This document shows, in pieces, positions 1 to 10,336 of a stretch of DNA of 64,000 bases. The notes under the pieces are model-generated. The model saw only the letters and a program-made list of their open reading frames with translations. It ran no database searches and was not told where the DNA came from. A program made the position numbers and the translations under genes. Each line of letters opens with the position of its first letter. Positions within the stretch are counted from its first letter, which is position 1. This stretch comes from an uncultured Paracoccaceae bacterium (GTDB lineage Bacteria; Pseudomonadota; Alphaproteobacteria; Rhodobacterales; Rhodobacteraceae): positions 1 to 64,000 of the forward strand of contig CATOSU010000010.1 of NCBI GenBank assembly GCA_951812615.1, in the 5' to 3' direction.

Positions 1-1
1 G

Positions 2-894
2 CACGACCTGTTCGGCCCGCTGCTGCCGGCGCATTACAAGGTGCCCACGCCGTTCACCTACCGCCTGCCTCCGAACCACACGCGCGAAAGCTATGCCCGC
101 CATTGCGCGCAGGCGCTTGAGGACAAGATCGTTGCCGAGGGCCCCGAAACGGTCATGGCCTTCATCCTCGAACCGGTGGGCGGGGTCGCCACCGGGGCGC
201 TGGTGGCCGAGGATGTCTATATGCAGATGGTGCGCGATATCTGCACCCGGCACGGCGTCCTGCTGATCTTTGACGAGGTGATGAGCGGCGCGGGCCGCAC
301 CGGCCGTTTCCTCGCCGCCGATCACTGGCCCGATGCGCGTCCCGATCTGGTCGTTCTGGCCAAGGGCATTGCCGCCGGTTACACGCCGATGGGCGCGCTG
401 CTGGCGCCAAACCACATCGTCCGCGCCGTGGCCGACAGCGGCGGCTTCATGAATGGCTTCACCTACCTGACGAACCCGCTCAGCTGCGCCGTGGCAGCGG
501 CCGTGCTGGAGGAGATGCAGGAACGCGACCTGATTGCCAATGCCGCCGCCGGGGCAGCGCGCTGGCCGCGCGCCTGCGCGACATCGGGAAAACCAACCGC
601 ACGGTCGGGGACGTGCGCGGGCTGGGCCTGTTGCTGGGGCTGGAACTGGTCGCGGATCAGGAAACCAAGGCGCGCATCCCGCTGGACCTGAACGCACCGG
701 TGCTGTTTCAGAAGATCGCGATGGAGCTTGGCCTTGCCATCTATTGCCGCCGCACAGCCTATGGCGATCACGGCGACTGGGTGATGATTTCACCGCCGCT
801 GATCGTGACCGCCGAACAGGTGGACGAAATCGCCGATGGTCTGGCCGAGGCGCTGCGGCGGTTCGATGCCGCGCTGAAGGACGCGAGCGTCTGA
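2..894 (+). pseudogene. Class III PLP aminotransferase, 5' partial and frameshifted
   Basis: PLP-dependent class III (ornithine/GABA-type) aminotransferase entering from the left edge. The first frame reads EPVGG, the cofactor-binding LLIFDEVMSGAGRTG and the Schiff-base lysine motif VVLAKGIAAGYTPMGA, then LTNPLSCAVAAAVLEEM. At about 545-556 the homology jumps to another frame, which carries ALAARLRDIGKTNRTVGDVR, GLGLLLGLELVAD and the normal C-terminus. Restoring one base in the GC-rich run around 549-554 rejoins both halves, so this is either a one-base deletion or a sequencing error. The stop overlaps the next start as TGATG, indicating translational coupling. The amino donor and acceptor cannot be read from the sequence. 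Confidence 0.8.
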
Positions 895-3126
895 TGGGCA
901 AGATCGAGCGGCTGGAAAAGCTGACCGAGGCGGACCTGATCCGCGAATTGCCCCTCACCGGCTATCTCGACCGGCTGTCTGCGCGCCCCGGTGAACAGAT
1001 CGAGGCGAAGATCAGCGCATCGGGCGGCGGCAGCTATTCCGCGGACGTGGTCAGGATCCTGTCCGCCGACCCGAACCCGGACGGCCCCGGCCTGATGTAC
1101 GAGCCGGTCGATTTCGGCCTTGCCGGCACCTATCCCGCCCGCCGGCAGGAGATCGACCGCGGATCCTACGCGGTGATGCCCGCCGATCCGCTTTTTACCC
1201 GCGACCGCCTGTTGATCAGCCTGCTGGTCGAACCGTGGCTGCTGCGCGACCGGCCCGCAACCCTGGCCGCGGCGTTGGACGACAACCGGCACGGGTGGAC
1301 ACTGACGGCGACCGAAGCCGGCCTGCGCCTGTCGCTGCCGGACGGCTCGCGCGGGAAATGTACGGTCAGCCTCGGATACCCGATGGCCCTGCGCCGCTGG
1401 CACCATGTCTGGGCCGGCTGGGACCGGCAGAGCGGTGACCTCCTGATCGGTTGCCGCGCGTGGCCGGACGGGGCAGCGCAGGTTGCCCGCATCCGGACCG
1501 ACCCCGGCGCGCTGCCGCAGGCGGCCCCCCCTGACCTTCGCCGCGCAAAGATCCGGCCGGCTTTCGACGCACCACTTCAACGGCCGGCTGGAAGATCCCT
1601 GCCTGCTGTCCGGTTTCCCAATGGACGACACCCCGCCCTGCAACCCGGCTGACGCGCGCCCCGGCAGGTTGCTGGCATGGTGGGATTTCGCCCGCGGCAT
1701 CGACACGCAAACCGTGACCGACCGGGGGCCGCGCGGTCTGGCCGGGAGGCTGGTCAATGTCCCGACCCGCGCGGTGCGCGGGGCGCGCTGGTCGGGCGCG
1801 GCCATGGACTGGCGCAGCGCGCCCCGCGACTATGCCGCCATTCATTTCCACGAAGACGACCTGCACGATTGCGGCTGGGACACGGATTTCACCCTTACCA
1901 TCCCCCAAGGTGCGCAAAGCGCCGCCTATGGCCTGCGCCTGCGCAAAGGGGACGCAAAGGACATCCTGCCCTTCTACGTGATCCCGACCCGCGACGGCCC
2001 CCGCGCCCGGGTCTGCGTGCTGGCCTCGACCTTCACGCATCAGGCCTATGCAAACCATGCCCGCGGCAATTGCGACGCCGCCATGCGCGCCCGCATGGAC
2101 GCCTGGGGCTGCCCGCCGAACGCAGACGATTACCCGGTCTATGGCCGGTCCACCTATAACCTGCACCCCGATGGCAGCGGCATTGCCTTTTCCTCGCGCC
2201 TTCGCCCGACACTGTCGATCCGCCCCGGCTACCTGACCTTTGATGACCCAAACGGCTCCGGCCTGCGCCACTTCCCGGCGGACAGCCACCTGCATCATTG
2301 GCTGGACACACGCGGCATCGCCTTTGACGTGATCACCGACGAAGACCTCGACGCCGAGGGTGCCGCCTGTATCGCGGACTACCCGCTGCTCATCACCGGA
2401 TCACACCCGGAGTACCACACGCCCCGCACGCTCGACGCCATCGCCCAGTTCCGCGCGCAGGGCGGCAACCTGATGTATCTGGGCGGCAACGGCTTTTACT
2501 GGCGCATCGCCCATGTCGCCACCCTGCCCGGCCTGATCGAGCTGCGCCGGGCTGAGGGCGGCATCCGCGCATGGGCCGCGGATGCCGGCGAATATTATCA
2601 CCAGCTCGACGGCGGCTATGGCGGGCTGTGGCGCCGCAACGCCCGGCCCCCGCAGAGCATCGGCGGCGTCGGTTTCTCGGCACAGGGGCTGTTCACCGGC
2701 AGTTACTACCGCCGCACCGCCGCAAGCCAAACTGAAGACGTCGCGTGGATCTTCGAAGGCGTCAGCGAAGAAGAGCTGGGCAATTACGGCCTGTCCGGCG
2801 GCGGCGCGGCGGGGTTTGAGCTCGACCGTGCCGATCCCCGGCTTGGCACCCCGGACGGCACCGTGATCCTGGCCCGCTCCGAAGACCATGACGACAGCTT
2901 CGTCACCGTGCCCGAAGAGCTGTTGTCGCACCTGCACACGCTCAATGACGAAACACCCGAGGCCCTTGTCCGGGCCGAAATCGTCTATACCCCGGCCCGG
3001 GACACCGCCGGTGCGCTGTTCGCCACCGGATCCATCACCTTCTGCGGCAGCCTGAACCACCAACAGGGCAACAACGGCATTTCGCGGATGACAGAAAACG
3101 TAATCCGGCGATTTGCCGGCTTCTAG
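894..3126 (+). pseudogene. N,N-dimethylformamidase large-subunit-like protein, frameshifted at a C7 run
   Basis: About 743 aa once repaired, close to the roughly 760-aa large subunit of N,N-dimethylformamidase, which hydrolyses DMF to dimethylamine and formate. The first part (894 to about 1525) begins MGKIERLEKL and looks like a beta-rich, LamG-like N-terminal region. The second part, in another frame, carries the long C-terminal DMFase domain, including GYLTFDDPNGSG, LLITGSHPEYHTP, GGNLMYLGGNGFYW and FCGSLNHQQGNNGISRMTEN. The frames switch at seven consecutive C residues (1525-1531). Removing one C gives continuous QAAPLTFAAQRSG, so one extra base is present in the read or the genome. No gene for the roughly 130-aa DMFase small subunit lies nearby, so the substrate may be a different amide. 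Confidence 0.78.
1525..1531 (+). other. C7 homopolymer at the frame break
   Basis: Seven C residues sit exactly where the dimethylformamidase-like reading frame changes. Dropping one C makes the gene one continuous frame. It could be a sequencing or assembly indel, a genuine slippage mutation (phase-variable style), or a site of transcriptional slippage. The sequence alone cannot distinguish these. Confidence 0.7.
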
Positions 3127-3135
3127 GAAAGCTCC

Positions 3136-4587
3136 ATGCAAAACGAATTCGATGTTGCCATCGTCGGCCTTGGACCCGTCGGCGCCCTGCTGGCAAACTG
3201 CCTCGGAACCTGCGGCATCTCTACCGTCGCACTGGACCGGGAATCCGCGGCCTATCACCTGCCGCGCGCCGTCACCTTCGACGACGAGATCATGCGCCTG
3301 TTTCAGATCCTGGGCCTGATCGACGAGATCCTGACCATCACCGAAATAGGCAGCGCCGCGCTGTTCGTCGATGCCGAGGGCGAAACGCTGGTCCACTGGG
3401 ACCGGCCAATGACACCGACCTCGAACGGCTGGTGCCCGAATTACCGGTTTCATCAGCCCGCGCTGGAAACTGTCCTGCGCGACAGCCTGCGCCGGTTTGA
3501 GTGTGTTGAACAACGGTGGAACTGCAACGTCACCGCGCTCGAGCAGGATGACAACGGGGTGAGTTTGACCTGCGACCGCCCGGGGGGGCGCGAAACCATC
3601 AGGGCGGCCTATGTCGTGGGCTGCGATGGCGGGCGGTCCTTCACCCGATCGCAGATCGGGTCCGGTCTGCTCGATCTGGGCTTTCACGAGGAATGGCTGA
3701 TCACGGATCTGTTGCTGCCGGAACCCGAGGCCGACCCCGACCGCCACACCTACCACTATTGTGGCACCGCCCGCATGGGCAGCAAGGTCTTTGTCGGCAG
3801 CCACCGGAAGCGCTGGGAGCTCCGGCTGAACCCGGAGGATGACCGCGCCACGATCTGCGAACCCGACACGGTCTGGCGGATCCTCGAACCCTGGATCACG
3901 CCCGCCGAGGCCGAACTGGAACGGGCCACCGTCTATACGTTCCACTCGATGATCGCCGAGCGCTGGCGCAACGGGCGTCTTCTGATCGCGGGTGACGCGG
4001 CACACCAGACGCCGCCATTCATGGGTCAGGGCATGTGCGCGGGGCTGCGGGATGCAGCCAATCTGGGCTGGAAGCTGGCCCGGGTGATCAACGGATCGTC
4101 GCCCGATACGCTGCTCGACACCTATCAGAGCGAACGTTTTGACCATGTTCAGGCCTATATCGACCTGACCATCAACCTTGGGCGGCTGATCAACGCCACG
4201 GCGAACTCCGTCACCCGCGGCAACGTGACCGACGCCGGGGGTGGGCCACAGACCATGAGCCAGCTGAAACCATCACTGGGCCCCGGCCTTACCGCCGGCA
4301 ACAGCGATTTGCGGGGACAGCTCTGTCCGCAATTCGATCCGGACGGGGACGAGGCCGCGGGTTACCGGTTCACCCTGTTCAGCACCGCCCCGCTCCCCGA
4401 CGATCTGAGCGCCGCCTTCGCGGCAGAAGGATGCGTTGTCTCCACCAGCGACGCGGCGCGGAACTGGCTGCAGGAGGCCGGGGTCGCGGCGGTTCTGGTC
4501 CGCCCCGACCGGGCGATCCTCGGCACCGCGGCGGCGCAGGAGATCGCCACGCTGCTGCCCTCGGCCTGGACCATGGCCGGCAGCTGA
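3136..4587 (+). CDS. FAD-dependent aromatic-ring hydroxylase (MhpA-like monooxygenase)
   Basis: A 483-aa flavoprotein monooxygenase of the PHBH/MhpA group, which hydroxylates phenolic rings with NAD(P)H and O2. The N-terminal Rossmann motif VGLGPVGALLANCLG binds FAD. A central CDGGRSFTRSQIG matches the DG motif, and GDAAHQTPPFMGQGMCAGLR is the second FAD motif of this family, followed by DAANLGWKLA. It is somewhat shorter than 3-(3-hydroxyphenyl)propionate hydroxylase (about 550 aa), mainly at the C-terminus. The gene follows the dimethylformamidase-like gene by 9 bp and is probably in the same transcript as the aminotransferases around it. The substrate is unknown; no ring-cleavage dioxygenase is adjacent, so a classical mhp pathway is not supported. 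Confidence 0.86.
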   Translation: MQNEFDVAIVGLGPVGALLANCLGTCGISTVALDRESAAYHLPRAVTFDDEIMRLFQILGLIDEILTITEIGSAALFVDAEGETLVHWDRPMTPTSNGWCPNYRFHQPALETVLRDSLRRFECVEQRWNCNVTALEQDDNGVSLTCDRPGGRETIRAAYVVGCDGGRSFTRSQIGSGLLDLGFHEEWLITDLLLPEPEADPDRHTYHYCGTARMGSKVFVGSHRKRWELRLNPEDDRATICEPDTVWRILEPWITPAEAELERATVYTFHSMIAERWRNGRLLIAGDAAHQTPPFMGQGMCAGLRDAANLGWKLARVINGSSPDTLLDTYQSERFDHVQAYIDLTINLGRLINATANSVTRGNVTDAGGGPQTMSQLKPSLGPGLTAGNSDLRGQLCPQFDPDGDEAAGYRFTLFSTAPLPDDLSAAFAAEGCVVSTSDAARNWLQEAGVAAVLVRPDRAILGTAAAQEIATLLPSAWTMAGS

Positions 4588-4658
4588 CAGGGCTTGCATT
4601 CCGGACCGGCCCGCGGGCATGTTCGCGCGGGCCGGCAGAGCGGGAGAACACAACCACC

Positions 4659-5828
4659 ATGCAGACAGTTTCGAATTTCGACCGGATCGGCGAGGAAAAC
4701 GCCTTTGCCGTGCTTGCCCGCGCCAATCAACTGGCCGCCAGCGGTATGGATGTCATCAATCTGGGCATCGGCCAGCCTGACTTTCCGACCCCGCCACATA
4801 TCGTCGAGGCCGCGATCACGGCGCTCCGCGACGGCCATCACGGCTATACCGCCGCCACCGGCATCCCCGAACTGCGCGAGGCGGTCGCCGCCGACCTGCA
4901 CAAACGCTTCACTGCCGAGGTCAATCCCGACAACGTGATCGTCGTGCCCGGCGGCAAAGTCACCATGTTCGCCGCGATCCTGATGTTTGGCGAACCCGGC
5001 GTGGACATCCTCTATCCCGATCCCGGCTTCCCGATCTACCGCTCGATGATCGAATATACCGGCGCCAACCCGGTGCCGGTGCCGATCCGCGAAGACATGG
5101 GCTTTGGCATCTCGGCCGAGGAAACCCTGTCGCTGATCACACCGAACACCCGCCTGCTGATCCTCAATTCCCCGGCTAATCCCTGCGGCGGCGTCACGCC
5201 CAGGGCCGAGATCGACCGGCTGGTCGCCGGGCTGGCAAACCATCCGCAGGTGGCAGTGATGTCGGATGAAATCTACGATCAGCTACTTTATGACGGCGAA
5301 GAACACGTCACCCTTCTGAACTACCCCGAGATCCGGGACCGGCTGATCCTTCTCAATGGCTGGTCCAAGACCTATGCCATGACCGGCTGGCGCATGGGCT
5401 ATTCGGTCTGGCCCGACAGCCTCTACGACAAGGTGCGCAAACTGGCCGTCAACGCGTGGTCCTGCGTGAACACACCCTCGCAATATGCCGGGCTGGCCGC
5501 ACTGACCGGCCCGCAGGACGCGGTGGCCGACATGCGCGCGGCCTTCGACACCCGTCGAAAGGTGGTGCACGCCCTGCTCAACGACCTGCCCGGTGTCAGC
5601 TGCATCCTGCCCAAGGGCGCCTTCTACGCCTTCCCGAACATCACAGACACCGGGCGGGAGGCGAAACCACTGGCTTCCGAACTGCTGGAAAAGACCGGTG
5701 TCGCCACCATCGGCGGCCCCGATTTCGGCATTCTCGGCGAAGGCTATATCCGCATCAGCTATGCCAACAGCGAAGACAACATCCGCCGCGCACTGGCCCG
5801 GATCGGCGATTTCCTGGCAGACGGCTGA
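4659..5828 (+). CDS. Class I/II pyridoxal-phosphate aminotransferase (AspC/AlaT-like)
   Basis: A 389-aa fold-type I aminotransferase. It has the N-terminal INLGIGQPDFPTPPHI motif, YTAATGIPELREAVA, LNSPANPCGGV, the DEIYDQLLYDG segment that contacts PLP, and the lysine motif LNGWSKTYAMTGWRMGY that forms the internal aldimine. The start was chosen at MQTVSNFDRIG because homology begins there and an AG-rich stretch (cgggagaaca) precedes it; the open frame upstream has no family similarity. The family transaminates aspartate, alanine or branched/aromatic keto acids and the exact substrate cannot be assigned. It is the last gene of the plus-strand cluster and converges on murD across a hairpin-rich spacer. 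Confidence 0.88.
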   Translation: MQTVSNFDRIGEENAFAVLARANQLAASGMDVINLGIGQPDFPTPPHIVEAAITALRDGHHGYTAATGIPELREAVAADLHKRFTAEVNPDNVIVVPGGKVTMFAAILMFGEPGVDILYPDPGFPIYRSMIEYTGANPVPVPIREDMGFGISAEETLSLITPNTRLLILNSPANPCGGVTPRAEIDRLVAGLANHPQVAVMSDEIYDQLLYDGEEHVTLLNYPEIRDRLILLNGWSKTYAMTGWRMGYSVWPDSLYDKVRKLAVNAWSCVNTPSQYAGLAALTGPQDAVADMRAAFDTRRKVVHALLNDLPGVSCILPKGAFYAFPNITDTGREAKPLASELLEKTGVATIGGPDFGILGEGYIRISYANSEDNIRRALARIGDFLADG

Positions 5829-5832
5829 CGCC

Positions 5833-5920
5833 CTGGGGGTTTCACCCCCAGACCCCCAAGGTATTTCAAAACAGAAGAAGACCAGGACCGCGTGCCGCCT
5901 TCTTCTGTTTGAAAATACCT
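5833..5920. terminator. Two stem-loops between convergent genes
   Basis: An 8-bp perfect hairpin (5833-5840 with 5844-5851) is followed by a 22-nt inverted repeat (5859-5880 with 5899-5920, 20 of 22 paired, 18-nt loop). The arms end in A/T-rich tracts in either direction, so the structure could stop transcripts from both sides. It lies just after the aminotransferase stop. Such long stems recur between convergent genes in Rhodobacterales; that this one belongs to a dispersed family is inferred. Confidence 0.65.
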
Positions 5921-5942
5921 CCGCCGGAGGCAATCCGAGGAG

Positions 5943-5989
5943 AAACGCCGGAGGCGTTTGGACGAGACAAAAAAGCGCGCCGAAGGCGC
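5943..5989 (-). terminator. Rho-independent terminator of the dcw operon
   Basis: Read on the minus strand just past the murD stop, the sequence folds as GCGCC-TTC-GGCGC (5977-5989) followed by GC and a run of six T (5969-5974), a textbook intrinsic terminator. A second small hairpin, AAACGCC/GGCGTTT (5943-5959), follows. Together they close the minus-strand cell-wall operon. Confidence 0.75.
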
Positions 5990-5998
5990 ACAATCAGA

Positions 5999-7396
5999 TT
6001 ACGCCAGCCGCGCGGAAACCTCGGCCATGAAATCCTCGCCGCGCTGTTCGAAATTGTCGTACTGGTCAAAGCTGGCCGCGGCAGGGGCCAGCAGGACGGT
6101 GTCGCCCGGTTCGGCTTCGGCCATCGCGCGGTCCACCGCGCGCGCCATGGTCGTGCAGACCTCTGCCTCGGCATCGAGCTGCAGCGCAAAACCCGCCGCT
6201 TCTCGCCCGATCACATAGGCCTTGGCGACGGATTTCGCGGCCGCGTTCAGCGCGTCCATGCCGCCATCCTTCTGCAGCCCGCCACAGATCCAGCGGATCC
6301 GCCCGAACGCGCTGAGCGCGCGGGCGGCACTGTCCACGTTGGTGGCCTTGCTGTCGTTCACATAGGTGACACCGCCGGCCTCGGCGATGATCTGGCTGCG
6401 ATGCGGCAGGCCGGGATAGGTGGCGAACGCCGTCTCGATCACCCGCGGCGCAACCCCCAGCGCCCGGACCGCGGCCCAGGCCGCACAGGCGTTCTGATGA
6501 TTATGCGCGCCCGGCAGGCCGGTCACCTTCCGCAGATCGACCGACGCCGCCTGCCGCCCCTTGCGGTACTCCGCCAGAAACCCCTTGCGCGCAAAGACCT
6601 GCCAGCCCGGCCCGGTCAGCTTCTGACCCGACGAGATGCGGATCACCCGCGTATCGGCAGGCCCTTCGGACAGCTGATCGGCCAGAAACCGGCCCTCGGT
6701 TTCGTCCACCCCGATCACCGCGCGATCCGGCCCGCCCTCGGCAAACAGCCGCCGCTTGGCGGCAAAATAGCCGCCCATGCCGCCGTGCCGGTCCAGATGA
6801 TCAGGTGACAGGTTGGTAAAAACCGCAATGTCAGGGGTCAGCGCCCGCGCCAGCTCGGTCTGGTAGCTCGACAGTTCCAGCACCACCACGCCGCCATCCC
6901 CGGGCGGCTCGATATCCAGCACGCCGCGCCCGATATTGCCAGCCAGCTGCGCGGCGTGGCCGGCCTCGGTCAGGATATGGTGGATCAGGGCGGCGGTGGT
7001 CGATTTGCCGTTCGACCCGGTCACGGCGATCACCCGCGGCGCGGTGTCGAACCGGTTCCAGCCCGGCGTCGACAGCGAGGCGAAGAACAGCCCGATATCG
7101 TTGTCGACCGGCACCCCCGCAGCCAGCGCCGCCGCGACAATCGCATTGGGCGCGGGGTAGAGATGCGGGATCCCGGGCGACAGGATCAGCCGGGAAACCC
7201 CGTCAAACCCGTCCTTGCCGGCGAGGTTGTGACAGGCAAACCCCTCGGCGCCGGCGGCCTCGCGCGCGGCCGGGTTGTCGTCCCAGCACACCGGCTCGGC
7301 ACCGCCCGCCCGCAGCGCGCGCGCCGCCGTCAGGCCGGACCGGCCCAGCCCCAGCACCGCCACCCGGGCACCGGTCAGACCGCGCACCGGGATCAT
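5999..7396 (-). CDS. murD: UDP-N-acetylmuramoyl-L-alanine--D-glutamate ligase
   Basis: MurD adds D-glutamate to UDP-MurNAc-L-Ala in cytoplasmic peptidoglycan synthesis. The 465-aa protein has the N-terminal Rossmann segment [18 protein letters not shown], the Mur-ligase ATP loop [16 protein letters not shown] (Lys131), the central [13 protein letters not shown] motif and the C-terminal [13 protein letters not shown] signature. The start MIPVRGLTG was chosen because its ATG overlaps the stop of the upstream ACT-domain gene (ATGA) and the family begins here; 38 further in-frame codons upstream lie inside the neighbour. It is the last gene of the dcw block. The usual next genes (ftsW, murG, murC, ddl, ftsQAZ) are not in this window. 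Confidence 0.97.
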   Translation of the reverse strand: MIPVRGLTGARVAVLGLGRSGLTAARALRAGGAEPVCWDDNPAAREAAGAEGFACHNLAGKDGFDGVSRLILSPGIPHLYPAPNAIVAAALAAGVPVDNDIGLFFASLSTPGWNRFDTAPRVIAVTGSNGKSTTAALIHHILTEAGHAAQLAGNIGRGVLDIEPPGDGGVVVLELSSYQTELARALTPDIAVFTNLSPDHLDRHGGMGGYFAAKRRLFAEGGPDRAVIGVDETEGRFLADQLSEGPADTRVIRISSGQKLTGPGWQVFARKGFLAEYRKGRQAASVDLRKVTGLPGAHNHQNACAAWAAVRALGVAPRVIETAFATYPGLPHRSQIIAEAGGVTYVNDSKATNVDSAARALSAFGRIRWICGGLQKDGGMDALNAAAKSVAKAYVIGREAAGFALQLDAEAEVCTTMARAVDRAMAEAEPGDTVLLAPAAASFDQYDNFEQRGEDFMAEVSARLA

Positions 7397-7821
7397 GGCG
7401 CCGCGCCGGGGGCCTGCCCCGCCAGCTGTTTCAGCAGATCCATGGCCCGACCGGCATCGCCGGCCGGAACAAAGGCGTGATCGTGGTGATAGGCGGCCAC
7501 CATGTTGCAAGCGATCCCGGCTTGGGCCAGCGCAGTCGCCACCGCGGCCGTCAGCCCGACACCGTCCAGCGCGCTGTGCACGGTCAGGGTGATCCGCCGC
7601 ATCGGCAGGTCGCCGGACAGGCCCATGTCCCGTGCCGGCCCGTCGGCCAGAATCACGGACAGCCCCTCGTCCTCGGAAAACGCAGCCAGCGCCAGCGCAG
7701 CGGCCTCACCGGCACGCACCGGGTCCGTCACGATGGCGAAATGGTAAACCTCCCGGTCCAGCACCGGCGCCATGCCGGCGATCATGGCGTCGGTATCGCG
7801 AACCGGTCCGGCGGCCATCAC
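7393..7821 (-). CDS. ACT-domain protein inserted in the dcw operon
   Basis: A 142-aa protein with tandem ACT-like (beta-alpha-beta) folds: one around [22 protein letters not shown] and [12 protein letters not shown], the other around [20 protein letters not shown] and [22 protein letters not shown] domains bind small ligands, usually amino acids, and this family has no known catalytic role. It overlaps mraY by four bases at its start and murD by four at its end, so it is translated with both. Methionines at residues 1, 2, 13 and 17 leave the exact start open; the first gives the ATGA coupling with mraY. A role sensing a precursor amino acid for wall synthesis is inference only. Confidence 0.8.
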   Translation of the reverse strand: MMAAGPVRDTDAMIAGMAPVLDREVYHFAIVTDPVRAGEAAALALAAFSEDEGLSVILADGPARDMGLSGDLPMRRITLTVHSALDGVGLTAAVATALAQAGIACNMVAAYHHDHAFVPAGDAGRAMDLLKQLAGQAPGAAP

Positions 7822-8900
7822 CGCACCTTCAGCGTGGCAAGCCCGATCATCGCAAGGATCAGAGAGATGATCCAGAACCGGATCACGATGGTCGGCTCCG
7901 ACCAGCCCAGCTTTTCATAGTGATGATGGATCGGGGCCATCAGGAAGACCCGTTTGCCGGTGCGTTTGAAGTAAAGCACCTGAATGATCACGCTCAGCGC
8001 CTCGACCACGAACAGGCCGCCGACGATCGCCAGCACCAGCTCGTGCTTGGTCGACACCGCGATCGCGCCCAGCGCCCCGCCCAGCGCCAGCGATCCGGTA
8101 TCGCCCATGAACACCGCCGCCGGCGGCGCGTTGTACCACAAAAAGCCCAGCCCCGCGCCAAAAAGCGCCATGGAAAAGATCAGGATCTCGCCCGTGCCCG
8201 GTACATAATGCACGTCCAGATATTCGGTGAAATCCGACCGCCCCACGGCGTAGGCAATGATGCCCAACGTCGTGCCGGCGATCATCACCGGCATAATCGC
8301 CAGCCCGTCGAGCCCGTCGGTCAGGTTCACCGCATTGGCCGCGCCCACGATCACGCAGACGCTGAACGGGACATAGAAAAGACCGAGATTGATCAGCGTG
8401 TCCTTGAACACCGGCAACGCCAGCTGGTTCTTGAGCGGCTCGGGATGCAGCCACGACGCCAGCAGGGCGGCGGCAACGGCAATGAAAATGCCCAGCGCCA
8501 GCCGCAGCTTGCCGGGCACGCCGCGGGTGTTCTGCTTGGACACCTTGGCATAGTCATCGGCAAACCCGATCAGCGCATAGGCCAGCGTCACGAACAACAC
8601 CAGCCAGACATAAGGATTGTCCAGCCGCGCCCAGAGCAGCGTCGACGTCAGCAGCGCGCCGACGATCAGCAACCCGCCCATGGTCGGCGTGCCGGCCTTG
8701 GAAAAATGCGATTCCGGTCCATCATCACGAATCGGCTGGCCCTTGCCCTGCCGGGTTCTCAGCACGTTGATCAGCGGCCGGCCAAAGATGAAGCCGAAAA
8801 GAAGCGCAGTCAGGAACGCGCCGCCGGAGCGAAACGTGATGTAGTTGAACAGGTTAAAGAAACCACCGCCCTCGGAGAGGTTCGTCAACCAGTAGAGCAT
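7818..8900 (-). CDS. mraY: Phospho-N-acetylmuramoyl-pentapeptide transferase
   Basis: MraY is an integral membrane enzyme that moves phospho-MurNAc-pentapeptide to undecaprenyl phosphate, forming lipid I. The 360-aa protein shows about ten hydrophobic helices and the family signatures: the Asp pair in [40 protein letters not shown], and [13 protein letters not shown] with the catalytic-loop histidines. Length matches the family. It sits 11 bp after murF and overlaps the ACT gene by four bases. The start at [16 protein letters not shown] is preceded by a GTAGGA ribosome site. Confidence 0.97.
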   Translation of the reverse strand: MLYWLTNLSEGGGFFNLFNYITFRSGGAFLTALLFGFIFGRPLINVLRTRQGKGQPIRDDGPESHFSKAGTPTMGGLLIVGALLTSTLLWARLDNPYVWLVLFVTLAYALIGFADDYAKVSKQNTRGVPGKLRLALGIFIAVAAALLASWLHPEPLKNQLALPVFKDTLINLGLFYVPFSVCVIVGAANAVNLTDGLDGLAIMPVMIAGTTLGIIAYAVGRSDFTEYLDVHYVPGTGEILIFSMALFGAGLGFLWYNAPPAAVFMGDTGSLALGGALGAIAVSTKHELVLAIVGGLFVVEALSVIIQVLYFKRTGKRVFLMAPIHHHYEKLGWSEPTIVIRFWIISLILAMIGLATLKVR

Positions 8901-8911
8901 ATCAGCAGGTC

Positions 8912-10336
8912 CTACTCATGATGTTGCGGGGCGGGATGGCTCATTTTGCGCAGGGCGTCAACGATGCGGGCCATTCCCATGCTCAGCGACCCCTTGACCA
9001 GCACGACATCGCCGACACCGACCGACAGTTGCGCGCCGGCAAGCAGGTCATCGCTGGTTTCGGCCCACAAGCCCTGTTTTTCTGCCGGCAGGGCCGAAAA
9101 CAGGCTGCGCATCAGCGGCCCGACACAATGCACGGTGTCGATGGCCTCCATTGCCGGCAGCCGCGCCAGATCCGCGTGCATCTGCCCGGCGTCGTCGCCC
9201 AGTTCCTTCATATCGCCCAGAATGGCGATGCGGCGCGGATGATGCGCGCGCCCGGCGGTGCGCATCTCGGCATCGGTCAGAACCGCCAGAGCCGCCGCCA
9301 TCGACGCCGGGTTGGCGTTATAGGCATCATCGATCAGTTCCATCGTCTGCCCCCGCCCCGGAGCCAGCCGCACGGTTTCCCGCGCCCCGCGCCCGGCCAC
9401 AGCCGACCAGTCGGAGAGATCAACACAGGCCATCGCCGCGTCCGCGCCCAGCGCCTCGATCGCGGCAAGAGCACCCAGCGCGTTCATCGCGAAATGCCGG
9501 CCCGGCGCGCGCACCCGGAACGTCAGCGCCCGGGTCCCGACCAGCGCCTGCACAACGGCGGCGTCCGGCATCAGCGTGATCGAATCCGCGCGATAAGTGC
9601 AATCCGCGCCTTCGCCGAAAGTCACCGTTTCGAACCCCACGGCGGCGTCCAGCAACAGCGGCGTGGTGTCCAGATCGCCGTTGACGACCGCAATGCCGTC
9701 CGCTTCCAGCCCTTCGAAGATCGTCGCCTTCTCGCAGGCAATCGCGGACACGTCGGCGAAGGCCTCCAGATGCGCCGGCGCAACCGTAGTGATCATGGCG
9801 ACATGCGGCCGTGCCATGCGGGCCAGTGGCGCAATCTCGCCGGGATGGTTCATCCCGATCTCGATCACGGCATATTCCGTGTCTGCCGGCATCCGCGCCA
9901 GCGTCAGCGGCACACCCCAGTGGTTGTTGTAACTGGCCACCGAGGCATGCGTGCGGCCCTGCGGGGCCAGCGCAGTCGCCAGCATTTCCTTGGTCGACGT
10001 TTTGCCCGCACTGCCCGTGACCGCCACGACCCGCGCATTACGGCGGTCCCGGCCGTGCTGGCCCAATGCGTCCAGCCCGGTCTGCACGTCATCGACGATC
10101 AGCAATGGCGCATCCGCGGCGACGCCGTCCGGAACGCGCGACACCAATGCCGCCGCAGCCCCCTTTTCCAACGCCTGTGCCACGAATTCATGCCCGTCGC
10201 GCGCCGCGGTCAGGGCCACGAACAGGTCTCCGGGTTGCAGCGTGCGGGTGTCAATCGACACCCCCGTCGCGTTCCAGTCCACGGCACAATGCCCGCCGGT
10301 GGCGGCCATGGCTTCCTTGACCGACCACAGCGTCAT
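8912..10336 (-). CDS. murF: UDP-MurNAc-tripeptide--D-Ala-D-Ala ligase
   Basis: MurF attaches D-alanyl-D-alanine to UDP-MurNAc-tripeptide, the last cytoplasmic step of the muropeptide. The 474-aa protein has the N-terminal substrate domain with [17 protein letters not shown], the ATP loop [17 protein letters not shown], the [10 protein letters not shown] motif and the C-terminal [11 protein letters not shown] signature typical of MurF. Its ATG overlaps the murE stop by four bases (ATGA). Position, length and motifs all agree. Confidence 0.97.
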   Translation of the reverse strand: MTLWSVKEAMAATGGHCAVDWNATGVSIDTRTLQPGDLFVALTAARDGHEFVAQALEKGAAAALVSRVPDGVAADAPLLIVDDVQTGLDALGQHGRDRRNARVVAVTGSAGKTSTKEMLATALAPQGRTHASVASYNNHWGVPLTLARMPADTEYAVIEIGMNHPGEIAPLARMARPHVAMITTVAPAHLEAFADVSAIACEKATIFEGLEADGIAVVNGDLDTTPLLLDAAVGFETVTFGEGADCTYRADSITLMPDAAVVQALVGTRALTFRVRAPGRHFAMNALGALAAIEALGADAAMACVDLSDWSAVAGRGARETVRLAPGRGQTMELIDDAYNANPASMAAALAVLTDAEMRTAGRAHHPRRIAILGDMKELGDDAGQMHADLARLPAMEAIDTVHCVGPLMRSLFSALPAEKQGLWAETSDDLLAGAQLSVGVGDVVLVKGSLSMGMARIVDALRKMSHPAPQHHE

